Virus record (IMG/VR): IMGVR_UViG_3300031951_000126
Location: 1 to 64,000 of that record
Reading direction: 5' to 3' (one strand)
DNA: 64,000 nucleotides
Source of the DNA: a virus
This document shows positions 52,649 to 60,330 of the stretch, in pieces. How positions within the stretch are numbered: the stretch's first letter is position 1; the number at the start of each line of letters is the position of its first letter. Under the pieces are notes generated by a model, which ran no database searches, was not told the origin of the DNA, and saw nothing but the letters and a program-made list of their open reading frames with translations. The position numbers and the translations under genes are program-made.

Positions 52649-54694
52649 ATGAGTTTAAATTCAGTAAAATTCAAGGACAAGGCGTCCTTTGAGAAAAACA
52701 AAAACAAACCGAACGTGGTTGAGGTGCATGAGCCATTTGGCATCATCGTGTTCCGTGACGAGCAACCAGTAACTCCAGATCCTGCCAAGGTATCTCAGTC
52801 TAACAGCGTGGACGAATCGCTTGACCACATCGACACAGGTATGGCGATTGTAATTGCCAAGGACTTTGATCAGGCGCAAAAGTACTTTGCCGCTAGTGGT
52901 ATCGTTGTGAAGGATTCATTTGAAATGTCCAAGACATTCTTCGTGGAAACCCCAGCATTCGCCACATTCGATTCATTCTACGGCAGCCTTATGGCTACAG
53001 GTCATTTCATTAGCGTGGAGCCTGACTACATCGTGTCTATGACTGCACACGCTGAGTACGAATACTCTGCACACTGGCATCTTCCAAACATGAAGTGTCA
53101 AGAGGCATGGGATCAAATCAACACAGACTTCGTTGGTGACGTGGCCGTACTCGACATTGCTTGCGAGACAAACCACGAGGACTTGGCTGGTATGATTAGC
53201 TCTGCTAGTTGGAACTGCGTGACTGACGCTGCTGACGTTAATCCTATTTCAGAATTCGAAAAGCACGGAACAGCTTGCTCCGGAGTTATCGCAGCCAACA
53301 CTGGCAACGGTATCGGAGTAAAGGCCATTGGTAACAACCACTTGAAGGTGCAGTTCCTCCACATCGGGTACGACAGCACTTCGGGAGGTAGCTTCCGAAC
53401 ATCGGACACAATCATTACCCGTGCGGTAAACAAGGCTATTGCAAATCCTAATTGTGTTGCCATGTCTATGTCTTGGGGTAGCCTTGGTTCTGGGTATCCA
53501 ATGTTCAGCAACGCTTTGACAGCGGCACGTACATCTGCCCGTAACGGAAAGGGTATTCCACTCTTCGCCTCTTCGGGTAATCAGTCTCAGTCAGACTTCA
53601 TTCAGCTTCCTGCCTCTTACCCATCGGTAATGGCTGTTGGTGCAAGCACTCAAAACAATACCCGTGCTTCTTTCAGTAACTACGGCCCTAAGTTATTCGC
53701 TGCTGCTCCCGGAGCGGCCTTGTTGACTGTGGATCGTACAGGAGCTGATGGTTACGGCCCAGATTCATATCGTGGATTTAGCGGTACGTCTGCTTCATGC
53801 CCTGCTATGGCTGCTGTTGCTGGTCTTGTACTCGTTAAGAACCCTGACCTTACAGAGGTGCAGGTGCGTGATATTCTGAAGAACTCATCTCGCAAGGTGG
53901 GTGGATATGCTTACGATGCCACCGGAAGATCAGCAGAGCTTGGCTTCGGTGTGATTGACGCTAATACTGCCGTGTCTCTTGCCGCAGGTACAACTCCTCC
54001 ACCTCCACAGATTGTGTTCAATGCATATGGAGTAATCAGTTCTGCTGCTAACGCAGAGGCTGGAACTACAACTAGCGTTTCTTACTCTGTACTGGTGGAT
54101 AAGCCATTGTCAGGAGACTTGCTTGCCCCTATCGTGATCTCATTTAAGAATCCGAACGGCGCTATCTTGAACTTCTACACCGGAACCGTGACAATACCAA
54201 AAGGTCAGACCTCTTTCACGGCTAACATTCCTTACACAGTGCCTAACAATATCAGCGGAGTTTGTCAGTTTGTATTGACCATTGATCCTAACAATGCGGT
54301 CAATGAATCAAACGAGAACGACAACATTGCTCAGACTGCAATCACCGTGTTTACTCCAACCCCTCCTACACAGAGCCTAGATGCACAGGCTGAGGTTACG
54401 GGCTTTGAGTGGCTTGACACAACCCGTGTACGTATTCGATACAAGATAACCAACAGAGGAACTGCCCCAATCACTTCATGGAAGGCTGTGGTAGGATTTG
54501 ATGGTCAGTGGCAAAGCACATGGAACCGTACTGAGACAATACTCCCAGGACGTTCAACCACGGGTGGAACCGTGTGGTCATCTAGCGTGCAGGGTACGCT
54601 TCCAAACACATGGAGAATCCGTGTGACTGAGTTGAATGGTTTGCCTGACAGCAATCCGGCTAACAACGAGGCGAGCATCCTTGTGACTCGATAA
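52649..54694 (+). CDS. subtilisin-type serine protease with C-terminal Ig-like domains
   Basis: 681 residues. Residues ~1-135 may be a propeptide. The S8 catalytic triad is complete: Asp169 (AVLDIACE), His206 (HGTACSG) and Ser381 (GTSASCP), with oxyanion Asn311 (SSGNQ). Two C-terminal domains (about 455-560 and 575-681) contain an NESNEND or SNPANNE loop, like CARDB adhesion domains. No signal peptide. Last late gene, so a virion-associated protease that degrades host surface protein, or a processing enzyme, is possible. A gene acquired from a bacterium is likely. Confidence 0.88.
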   Translation: MSLNSVKFKDKASFEKNKNKPNVVEVHEPFGIIVFRDEQPVTPDPAKVSQSNSVDESLDHIDTGMAIVIAKDFDQAQKYFAASGIVVKDSFEMSKTFFVETPAFATFDSFYGSLMATGHFISVEPDYIVSMTAHAEYEYSAHWHLPNMKCQEAWDQINTDFVGDVAVLDIACETNHEDLAGMISSASWNCVTDAADVNPISEFEKHGTACSGVIAANTGNGIGVKAIGNNHLKVQFLHIGYDSTSGGSFRTSDTIITRAVNKAIANPNCVAMSMSWGSLGSGYPMFSNALTAARTSARNGKGIPLFASSGNQSQSDFIQLPASYPSVMAVGASTQNNTRASFSNYGPKLFAAAPGAALLTVDRTGADGYGPDSYRGFSGTSASCPAMAAVAGLVLVKNPDLTEVQVRDILKNSSRKVGGYAYDATGRSAELGFGVIDANTAVSLAAGTTPPPPQIVFNAYGVISSAANAEAGTTTSVSYSVLVDKPLSGDLLAPIVISFKNPNGAILNFYTGTVTIPKGQTSFTANIPYTVPNNISGVCQFVLTIDPNNAVNESNENDNIAQTAITVFTPTPPTQSLDAQAEVTGFEWLDTTRVRIRYKITNRGTAPITSWKAVVGFDGQWQSTWNRTETILPGRSTTGGTVWSSSVQGTLPNTWRIRVTELNGLPDSNPANNEASILVTR

Positions 54695-54715
54695 TAAACT
54701 CAATGTTTTAAATCA

Positions 54716-54750
54716 AAAAGGGAGACCACGCTTGGCCTCCCTTTTCTTTT
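54716..54750. terminator. bidirectional terminator between late and right-hand blocks
   Basis: A 12-bp stem (54716-54727/54734-54745, one mismatch) with loop ACGCTT. T-runs occur on both strands, as expected between convergent genes. Confidence 0.8.
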
Positions 54751-54771
54751 AACAATAAACAATAAACACAA

Positions 54772-55188
54772 CTATAACAACAACAAATACAACGAAACAC
54801 CAGACAAGGTGATCGTTGTACATTTCCAAAATATCTTTCTTCTACGCTCCTTTTTCATTTCTGATCTCATGTCGGTGTACTGAATCTTGAGGAAGCGAAT
54901 CTCAGCGAGTTGGTTTTGTCTTACCTCTTCGCACAGGTCACCATTCTGTATAGCAAGGTCGAGTGCTACTTGAGCAGCCTCGATTTGGTCTTTCATCATT
55001 TGAATACGCTGCGAACGGGACTCGATCGTCACCTTGTCCTGACGGATGGTCTCGGCAGCAGCAGATATGACCTCCTGAGCCTCCCTAGGAAGCTGTGGGG
55101 TACTAGTTGGCTGGGCGTAACTTCCCATTACGATACTCATTGAGAAGATAATTCCAAGAGCTAACGTATAAAGTCTTGAGCGAGTCAT
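54772..55188 (-). CDS. spanin-like protein with N-terminal signal and C-terminal helix
   Basis: 138 residues from the ATG at 55188. A signal sequence (YTLALGIIFSMSIVMGSYAQ), a long helical central part (DKVTIESRSQRIQMMKDQIE and following) and a C-terminal hydrophobic helix after RRRK. The two-membrane-anchor layout resembles unimolecular spanins, but no lipobox Cys is present. Overlaps the end of the next gene upstream by 86 bp, as spanin pairs often do. Confidence 0.5.
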   Translation of the reverse strand: MTRSRLYTLALGIIFSMSIVMGSYAQPTSTPQLPREAQEVISAAAETIRQDKVTIESRSQRIQMMKDQIEAAQVALDLAIQNGDLCEEVRQNQLAEIRFLKIQYTDMRSEMKKERRRKIFWKCTTITLSGVSLYLLLL

Positions 55189-55501
55189 TGGGTAGGTGAG
55201 GTATTCGTGAAACAATTTTTTGTGATCTCTCTATGCGTTCCTGTTCAAGCATGAACTGCTGCTGGTCCTGTACCATAAACGAGTCAAGTGCTGCCTTGGT
55301 TGCCGTTACTACGAGCAGGTTAGAGTCCATCTGTGCTACGTACTTTTCGTTTATTTCGTTTAGGCGTTCAATGGCCACGGCCTCGTTCTCTGAACTATTG
55401 TGGAGAATACCCATCCGGAATACCATAAAGAATACTCCGAATAGGATCACCACGCTCAGCGCAAGAATAATTAAGGTATATATATTTTTGGTCTTGTCCA
55501 T
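55103..55501 (-). CDS. spanin-like inner membrane protein (Rz-like)
   Basis: 132 residues with one N-terminal transmembrane helix (YTLIILALSVVILFGVFFMV) and a periplasmic helical domain, matching the Rz i-spanin layout. The start was moved to the ATG at 55501. Paired and overlapped with the 54772 gene, but divergent in direction from the lysis genes. Spanin assignment is tentative. Confidence 0.5.
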   Translation of the reverse strand: MDKTKNIYTLIILALSVVILFGVFFMVFRMGILHNSSENEAVAIERLNEINEKYVAQMDSNLLVVTATKAALDSFMVQDQQQFMLEQERIERSQKIVSRIPHLPNDSLKTLYVSSWNYLLNEYRNGKLRPAN

Positions 55502-55549
55502 GTCATTCAAAGTTAGCGTAACCTAGGTCTTCCCAAGTCGGTGGATCAA

Positions 55550-56089
55550 TCATTTTTTTATCTCTTTTACTTTGTCCTTGTATTGATATATCAATTCTTT
55601 TATCATGTCAAGCGGTAGGCTGAGCCTTCCGTTTCTTTGGGCGTGTAGTTCTTCCAGTCTTCCCTTCCCGATCCTCTTCTCAATCCGGATGCCGTATTCG
55701 ATCAGGTTACCGTGTTTGTGTTGGTTACACTCCACGCACTGGCCGTGTACGTTGTCCTCATGGAATCTCAGGTTTGGGTACGAGCCGACACTGAAATAGT
55801 GACCGGCATCGTACTTACCCTGTAGCTTCTTTCCGCAGGATATACACCCCTTCCCTTGGTCACGAAGCCTAATGAATTGGTTAAACACCTGCTGTAGTTC
55901 CTTGCGCCATTGTGATACGGATTTGTTCCGCTCCTTCATGACCTTCAGGTCTCGTTTAACCTTCCTATCTTTCTGCTTGGAGGAATAGGCGAGCATACAT
56001 TCTATGTTCTCGCACGTTGCCTGCATTGTGCTGTACTTGGGAATGAATTCCTGTCTACAGATCCGGCACTTCTTATTCCTCACCTTCAT
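55550..56089 (-). CDS. ninG: NinG-like recombination protein (HNH/zinc)
   Basis: 179 residues. N-terminal zinc finger Cys8, Cys11, Cys26, Cys31, then a helical region and the NinG core: GKGCISCGKKL, DAGHYFSVGSYPNLRFH and NVHGQCVECNQHKHGN, an HNH-like nuclease site with Cys82, Cys85, His97, His115, Cys118 and Cys121. NinG (lambda Rap) is a Holliday-junction nuclease that supports phage recombination. With NinB it forms part of a Nin-type repair set. Confidence 0.85.
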   Translation of the reverse strand: MKVRNKKCRICRQEFIPKYSTMQATCENIECMLAYSSKQKDRKVKRDLKVMKERNKSVSQWRKELQQVFNQFIRLRDQGKGCISCGKKLQGKYDAGHYFSVGSYPNLRFHEDNVHGQCVECNQHKHGNLIEYGIRIEKRIGKGRLEELHAQRNGRLSLPLDMIKELIYQYKDKVKEIKK

Positions 56090-56097
56090 ACGCTATA

Positions 56098-56376
56098 TTA
56101 TTTTTCGGCAGGTTTCCACACTGCCTGTTCTTTAGCCAAGTTCGCCTTGACGGTCTCTTTGAGAGTGCCAACCGCAAAGTCCTGCGCCTCGCTGCATCCC
56201 TCAAAGTGTTCATAGAATTGTGCTTCATCGATTTCTACGTCAAAGGTAGTGACTCCGTTCGTTGTACGCAAGACCGTGAACGTCCATTCCTTGTTTTTAA
56301 CATCAGGAAAAGACATGGTAATTGTGCCGGCAAAGTACTCGACTTGCTTGGATGGCTTGTTGGATATGTTTATCAT
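56098..56376 (-). CDS. hypothetical protein
   Basis: 92 residues, beta-rich N-terminus, helical C-terminus, soluble, no motif. Overlaps the next upstream gene by 4 bp. Confidence 0.55.
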   Translation of the reverse strand: MINISNKPSKQVEYFAGTITMSFPDVKNKEWTFTVLRTTNGVTTFDVEIDEAQFYEHFEGCSEAQDFAVGTLKETVKANLAKEQAVWKPAEK

Positions 56377-56588
56377 AGTTTGATGTTGTTTTGTTCAAGT
56401 AGTCTGTAAAATTCTTGGTATATCTCATCGCACAGCTCCCACTTGTCGGCTGGCATCTCCTCGTACTTGACCTTGCGTCGGAGGTATTCCTTCACGTCGT
56501 TGAGTGCGTGTGACATCTCCTGAGCCTTGTTGCATAGGTCGTACTCGGCCTGATCGTCCGGTAGGTTAAATTCGATTGTCGCTTTCAT
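56373..56588 (-). CDS. small helical hypothetical protein
   Basis: 71 residues with an acidic, helical sequence and a short N-terminal strand (MKATIEFNLPDDQAEYDLCN). Conserved-looking start common in phage helical proteins. Overlaps neighbours on both sides. Confidence 0.55.
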   Translation of the reverse strand: MKATIEFNLPDDQAEYDLCNKAQEMSHALNDVKEYLRRKVKYEEMPADKWELCDEIYQEFYRLLEQNNIKL

Positions 56589-56835
56589 AGGAGTAAACGA
56601 TTTTAGGTGATGTATTTACAATCTCTCTTTTTGTTTCTGTCCCGTCATACCAACACAGGTTTTCTTGGGCTTCTTCCAAGGTGTCGTATAAAGTCCTCAG
56701 GCATTCGTCATCCCAAAGGCTTGCCTCTTTCCACTTATAGCCGCCAAAGAAACGTTTTTTCTTCTGTTCGATGGTGTAGTATTCTCGGCCATTGGGCAGC
56801 GTGGTCTTTATGATTCGGCATTCTTTTTTACTCAT
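56566..56835 (-). CDS. hypothetical protein with strong ribosome-binding site
   Basis: 89 residues, mixed alpha/beta with several aromatics (ETYDTLEEAQ-like helix near the end). A strong AAAGGAGGTGAGC Shine-Dalgarno precedes its ATG, unusual in a Bacteroidota phage where most genes lack one. The ATG overlaps the stop of a 31-residue upstream gene by ATGA. Confidence 0.6.
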   Translation of the reverse strand: MSKKECRIIKTTLPNGREYYTIEQKKKRFFGGYKWKEASLWDDECLRTLYDTLEEAQENLCWYDGTETKREIVNTSPKIVYSYESDNRI

Positions 56836-56927
56836 TGCTCACCTCCTTTTTTTATTTGGTTAGACAGGTCTCGCAATGCGAGAGCGATTATCCACAGGGG
56901 GATTGATACTATTATTGCGCTTATCAT
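56832..56927 (-). CDS. 31-residue membrane microprotein
   Basis: It begins MISAIIVSIPLWIIALALRD and ends KKGGEQ, so one membrane helix plus a charged tail. First gene after a strong promoter and ATGA-coupled to the next gene, which supports translation. Function unknown. Confidence 0.55.
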   Translation of the reverse strand: MISAIIVSIPLWIIALALRDLSNQIKKGGEQ

Positions 56928-56942
56928 GGCTGTTTATTTTTA

Positions 56943-56973
56943 CAAATATAACTCGTGTGTATTGTTAATGCAA
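56943..56973 (-). promoter_or_regulatory. leftward promoter of the 56927-54772 genes
   Basis: Minus strand TTG (56973-56971), 20-nt spacer, TATATTTG (56950-56943). It is divergent from the ncRNA promoter 10 bp away, so the two may interfere or share regulation. Confidence 0.75.
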
Positions 56974-56982
56974 TTATTTTTT

Positions 56983-57014
56983 TTGACTTCCGGAGTGTGA
57001 CCTCCATACATTTG
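56983..57014 (+). promoter_or_regulatory. rightward promoter of the small RNA
   Basis: TTTTGAC with TTG at 56983-56985, 21-nt spacer, TACATTTG (57007-57014). Confidence 0.75.
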
Positions 57015-57019
57015 TCCTG

Positions 57020-57121
57020 TTCTCACATTGCAGTGTCTGGTAGCAGTGCAATGTGGGAAGATGAGAAATCTAATTCTCAACTCAAAACGCCCTCGGACTA
57101 CCAGACGAGGGCTTTTTTTTT
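57020..57121 (+). ncRNA. small structured RNA with predicted loop-loop pairing
   Basis: A ~100-nt transcription unit opposite to its neighbours. Hairpin 1: a 12-bp stem (57021-57032/57047-57058, one G-U). Hairpin 2: TGAGAA/TTCTCA (57062-57067/57074-57079). Hairpin 3: terminator (57089-57095/57106-57112) and nine T. GTCTGGTAG in loop 1 (57035-57043) is exactly complementary to CTACCAGAC (57098-57106) in the terminator loop and first stem base. No ORF inside. The plan matches the leader at 11581-11692. A trans-acting sRNA or an RNA with a pseudoknot-like core are possible readings. Confidence 0.75.
57089..57121 (+). terminator. terminator of the small RNA
   Basis: A perfect 7-bp stem GCCCTCG/CGAGGGC with a 10-nt loop and nine T. 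Confidence 0.85.
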
Positions 57122-57311
57122 ACCCGTCCCCCATCCATCCGAATCTGCCTTGTCGGTGCAATAGGCCACACTTCATGCGAGAGTATGTTGGATCAGACAC
57201 CTGCCCCTATGCGGGGCGGAGATGTTTGTTTTTCACGGGGGGAGGCTTTTTCTTTTCTTCTCTTTAGGTTTCTTCTTGACTTGTTTCTTTTCTCTGTCTT
57301 TTCTTTTGAAA
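57122..57311. other. non-coding gap, nothing convincing
   Basis: This stretch contains a GCCCC/GGGGC hairpin near 57206-57224 and a pyrimidine-rich plus strand (57240-57305) beyond the end of ninB. No gene or promoter seen. Confidence 0.4.
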
Positions 57312-57746
57312 TCACCCAATCTCTAGCTGTTCATTAGGATCGGGTATGTACAAATCAAGTGTCTCAGCAGCGAACTGCTTGACGTGTTCAAGGTAATCCA
57401 TAAACTCGCCTGTTGCAAGTTCCGACGTTTTGCGTGGGATTTTCATCAACTCACCGGTATTCGGGTCGGTGAGTTCAGAGTAAAGGAACCGGCCTTTGAG
57501 AAACTCATGCGCGAGGTCACGGTCAACGTCATGGCCAAGCTCCCTGAGCCTTTCCACTATCATCGCTATGACCACGCCCCAGTAGTATGCGTTCTGCACG
57601 TCTGACCGGAACCTGCGTTTCAGTTTGACTTCGATGGTCACAGCCAAGTCCTTTTCACGGGACATGGCTCTGACTTCCTCATCGAAGAGGGGGCGATTGT
57701 AGATTCGCAATGCCCCCTGTGGTGTGATTACTCCGTTGTGCTTCAT
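57312..57746 (-). CDS. ninB: NinB-like recombination protein
   Basis: 144 residues from the ATG at 57746, which overlaps the upstream stop by ATGA. The sequence RSDVQNAYYWGVVIAMIVE followed by LAHEFLKGRFL, then SELATGEFMDYLEHV and LDLYIPDPNE are NinB-family hallmarks (QNAYYWG, LK..F, T..L...EF..Y.E, IPDP). NinB (lambda Orf) helps load recombination proteins onto SSB-coated DNA, consistent with the phage SSB. Transcribed within a long minus operon. Confidence 0.85.
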   Translation of the reverse strand: MKHNGVITPQGALRIYNRPLFDEEVRAMSREKDLAVTIEVKLKRRFRSDVQNAYYWGVVIAMIVERLRELGHDVDRDLAHEFLKGRFLYSELTDPNTGELMKIPRKTSELATGEFMDYLEHVKQFAAETLDLYIPDPNEQLEIG

Positions 57747-57973
57747 TTTATCCTCCACGTTCTAACTCCGGTATCGAATACTTTGGTAGAGAACTTGACT
57801 CCGTGCTTCTTGGCATAGGCACAGGCTGCTGCCGACACACGGCCACGTTCATGCTCGGGGAAGGATGACTTCATGAAGAAGCTATCGCCCACTTCCATAG
57901 TTGCGAATGGGTACTTGGCACGGGCTGTCGATCGGGTTGGTGCGGGGTATCCGCTTTCTACTTTGATTTTCAT
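57743..57973 (-). CDS. small conserved phage protein
   Basis: 76 residues. The order of a strand-rich start, an FATMEVGDSFFMKSSF segment, a Cys-containing helix (AACAYAKKHGVKF) and a closing basic strand (GVRTWRIK) is common in small phage and plasmid proteins of unknown role. Coupled to both neighbours. Confidence 0.6.
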   Translation of the reverse strand: MKIKVESGYPAPTRSTARAKYPFATMEVGDSFFMKSSFPEHERGRVSAAACAYAKKHGVKFSTKVFDTGVRTWRIK

Positions 57974-58188
57974 AATTGGTCGATTAGTTGTTGGCGTGAG
58001 TTAAATACTTTGTGGGGACGTATCACTACGGAGTTGTGGTCTTTTGTTTTAACAAACAGGAATGCGCTTTGACCATCTTCATCAAGAGTTGCGTCTATTC
58101 TGTAGATAGTGCCTGCTGTGATTTTGTCGTTGTGTATGAAGTACACAAAGTCTCCCAAGTTGTGGGTTGTTTCTAATTGGATTGTCAT
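57970..58188 (-). CDS. small beta-rich hypothetical protein
   Basis: 72 residues, strand-rich (DFVYFIHNDKITAGTIYRID), possibly a small barrel. ATGA-coupled. Confidence 0.55.
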   Translation of the reverse strand: MTIQLETTHNLGDFVYFIHNDKITAGTIYRIDATLDEDGQSAFLFVKTKDHNSVVIRPHKVFNSRQQLIDQL

Positions 58189-58505
58189 TTGGTTGATGTA
58201 TAAAAATGATTATTGATTACTAAAAAATTGTACAGGTCAGGCAGTGTCTGACATATCTCGTTCTTGTTCTCATCCCATGCCTTCATGTCCTCCTTGAGTT
58301 CGTACAGGTATGCCTTCTCGTACATGAACCATGAGAACCAGTCGTATCCTTCCGGAGTCAGGATGACGCTCCACAGGTGTTGAACCACCCAATGCTCGTC
58401 ATCCATAAACTCGTGCAGGTCGATGTTGAGTTTGTATACTGCGTCTATGTTGTTGGATGCTGTCTTCATCCTTTCACAACACTTCATGAACATATCTTTT
58501 GTCAT
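58185..58505 (-). CDS. hypothetical protein
   Basis: 106 residues, helical, aromatic-rich (WVVQHLWSVI, WFSWFMYEKAYLY). Soluble by charge balance. Coupled to the nuclease gene by ATGA. Confidence 0.55.
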   Translation of the reverse strand: MTKDMFMKCCERMKTASNNIDAVYKLNIDLHEFMDDEHWVVQHLWSVILTPEGYDWFSWFMYEKAYLYELKEDMKAWDENKNEICQTLPDLYNFLVINNHFYTSTK

Positions 58506-59497
58506 GCTTCGTCCTCCTCTTCGGTTACGCCAAACTGCTTGGCTTGTTCTACGATTTGATTAAAGTTATATCCGGCTGTTTCGATCTCAGTGCGTACCTC
58601 TTCGTTCTTTGCTGTAATCTTATCGCCCTTGGCATAACGTGCAATGACGCGAGTCCAACGTGCGACCTGAGACTTGACTGAGTCAGCGTAGTCACGGGGT
58701 TCTTCGAAGTCGTACAGGAACTTGAGGTAGTTGGAGTATTCGATGCCGAAGTTCTTCTTGAACTTACCATCCTCAACCATGATGTGGTTCTCAAGTGGCG
58801 GGCGTTCTGACTTGTTGAAGTAGTAGGTTATCTTCTCAAGGTCTGCTAGGTACTCAGCCTCTAGTTCAGCCGATGGCTCGTACTGGAAGCACATCATTCG
58901 TAGGTCGTCCTTGCAGATGTACACGAGTTCGCCATTGAGACCGAGTCCCTTCATGTAGTGGAAGAGTTGGAGGCGGTGGTGTTTGATAGGCTTCTCAGTC
59001 TTCTCCATCATGTCCATGACAAAGGATGAGCAGGACTTAATCTCTAGGACTTTCTTCTCAAGCTCCTTGTCACCGAACTTCTCATGCAGCTTCTCTGCGA
59101 TGTACAGGGAGGACGCTTGGATAGATTCCGGCAGGTGCGATGAGGTGATGTCCTGCTTGGCACGTTCGATGTCAATCTTGCCACCGGCTAGGAAGTCGAG
59201 GCGACCCGATACCTTGAGCATATTGGGGTACTCGACCATCACACGTTCTTGGGTGTTGTTGATGAGTCCTGCACGTTCGAGAACGTAGCGCACTACCCAC
59301 TCTACAAGGTTGCCGGCCTCGAACTTGCGGAGGCTTCTCATGTTGGGTGGGTTGGTTGGTGTAACGGCTTTCATCTTGAGGTAGCGGTCAACCAAAGGCT
59401 GTCCGATTTCAGATGCATAGCAGTAGTCGCGTGGTTCAAGCGCACGCTGTTGGGAATAAACGCATTCATTCCATAGTTGTTGGAGATTCCAATTCAT
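58502..59497 (-). CDS. PD-(D/E)XK nuclease (RecB/Cas4-like)
   Basis: 331 residues with the ordered motifs SGRLDFLAG (Asp101), VLEIKSCSS (Glu152, Lys154) and HHRLQLFHYM (Gln177), the RecB/Cas4-type nuclease core. The four-Cys iron-sulphur cluster of Cas4 is not visible. It would degrade or process DNA in recombination or recycling of host DNA, alongside NinB and NinG. Confidence 0.85.
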   Translation of the reverse strand: MNWNLQQLWNECVYSQQRALEPRDYCYASEIGQPLVDRYLKMKAVTPTNPPNMRSLRKFEAGNLVEWVVRYVLERAGLINNTQERVMVEYPNMLKVSGRLDFLAGGKIDIERAKQDITSSHLPESIQASSLYIAEKLHEKFGDKELEKKVLEIKSCSSFVMDMMEKTEKPIKHHRLQLFHYMKGLGLNGELVYICKDDLRMMCFQYEPSAELEAEYLADLEKITYYFNKSERPPLENHIMVEDGKFKKNFGIEYSNYLKFLYDFEEPRDYADSVKSQVARWTRVIARYAKGDKITAKNEEVRTEIETAGYNFNQIVEQAKQFGVTEEEDEA

Positions 59498-59712
59498 GAT
59501 TGTTGTGTTATTTGATTTGTAAATTGTAAGTTGTGGTAATCGCAGAACTCCTTGGCCACGTTCTCATTCTCGATGAGCATAAACATCAGCCCATTGGGTT
59601 TGAGGTTCATGTTGCGCCAATAGTTCCATGCGTCAGGGTATGACCCGAAGGTTTCGATGTTGCCGGTCAGGTTAGGGTTAATCGAGATAACCCAATACGG
59701 AGGATTATTCAT
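59494..59712 (-). CDS. small hypothetical protein
   Basis: 72 residues from the ATG at 59712 (MNNPPYWVISINPN...), which overlaps the preceding stop as ATGAATAA. A longer frame to 59871 overlaps another gene and is rejected. Aromatic-rich, mixed alpha/beta. Confidence 0.6.
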   Translation of the reverse strand: MNNPPYWVISINPNLTGNIETFGSYPDAWNYWRNMNLKPNGLMFMLIENENVAKEFCDYHNLQFTNQITQQS

Positions 59713-59896
59713 TGCGTTGGATGTTAAAGAATATTGTTTTGATTTCATTTGGTATACTCTTGAGCAGTCGCCCGCTCGATTGATAGCTTGATGATACCTT
59801 GCCCACATACTTGACGTGCTTGCCTGTGATTGCATAAACGTCACGCGAATGTTTGACAACTTCATAGCCATCTTTGGTTTTGTACAGCCGTGTCAT
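59705..59896 (-). CDS. small hypothetical protein
   Basis: 63 residues, basic and strand-rich (MTRLYKTKDGYEVVKHSRDV). First gene after the 59905-59933 promoter, with its ATG eight bases from the -7 element. Confidence 0.6.
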   Translation of the reverse strand: MTRLYKTKDGYEVVKHSRDVYAITGKHVKYVGKVSSSYQSSGRLLKSIPNEIKTIFFNIQRNE

Positions 59897-59904
59897 TTAG
59901 ATTG

Positions 59905-59933
59905 CAAATATAGTGTAACTTCTAGGTTCTCAA
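59905..59933 (-). promoter_or_regulatory. promoter of the nuclease/NinB operon
   Basis: Minus strand TTG (59933-59931), 18-nt spacer, TATATTTG (59912-59905). It probably drives the minus operon through 57312. Confidence 0.75.
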
Positions 59934-59944
59934 CTAAATTCAAA

Positions 59945-60265
59945 CTAATTAGTGTTAATTAGCGGCTCTGAAAGCACCTGTTCTAGTACTTCTGCGAGGT
60001 CTGCCTCTTCCGATCGGGATAGCAGTCTCCGGAATGAACGAGCATCGACCCACCATATGTTGTCGGTCTTCTCGTCGTTCATATCGCATACAGGACACTT
60101 TGTAAATCTCCTGTCAGATTTCAAACCTATGTCCACAACGAAGATGCATCCACAGCTATTCCTTTGCAGGGCAATAGCCGTGAACACATCCCCCTTGAAG
60201 AACACACCCTGAGAGTGGTCTCTGATGGCGATGATGTCGTCGCCTGTTCGATAGTCTAATATCAT
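59945..60265 (-). CDS. hypothetical protein with zinc knuckle
   Basis: 106 residues. N-terminal strands, NSCGCIFVVDIGLKS and FTKCPVCDMNDEK give a CxC...CxxC zinc site. C-terminal acidic helix. Possibly a small DNA- or protein-binding zinc protein. Confidence 0.6.
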   Translation of the reverse strand: MILDYRTGDDIIAIRDHSQGVFFKGDVFTAIALQRNSCGCIFVVDIGLKSDRRFTKCPVCDMNDEKTDNIWWVDARSFRRLLSRSEEADLAEVLEQVLSEPLINTN

Positions 60266-60330
60266 TTGTCAATATCTTTAAGAAGCCACATCATTAGAGT
60301 GAACACGATGGAATCAACGATTCGTCTCAT
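60262..60330 (-). CDS. 22-residue microprotein (tentative)
   Basis: An ORF encoding MRRIVDSIVFTLMMWLLKDI and two more residues, starting inside the end of the upstream gene and ending with an ATGA overlap on the next start. The couplings and the single hydrophobic helix suggest it may be translated, but the size makes chance likely. Confidence 0.35.
   Translation of the reverse strand: MRRIVDSIVFTLMMWLLKDIDK

Noticed and set aside
57122-57311. A further gene or RNA after the small RNA terminator
   Set aside because: Only a weak hairpin and a pyrimidine tract were visible. No promoter or ORF supports a feature.
59713-59871. N-terminal extension of the 72-residue protein
   Set aside because: It is the shadow of the 59705-59896 gene in another frame. 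The ATGAATAA junction supports the shorter start.
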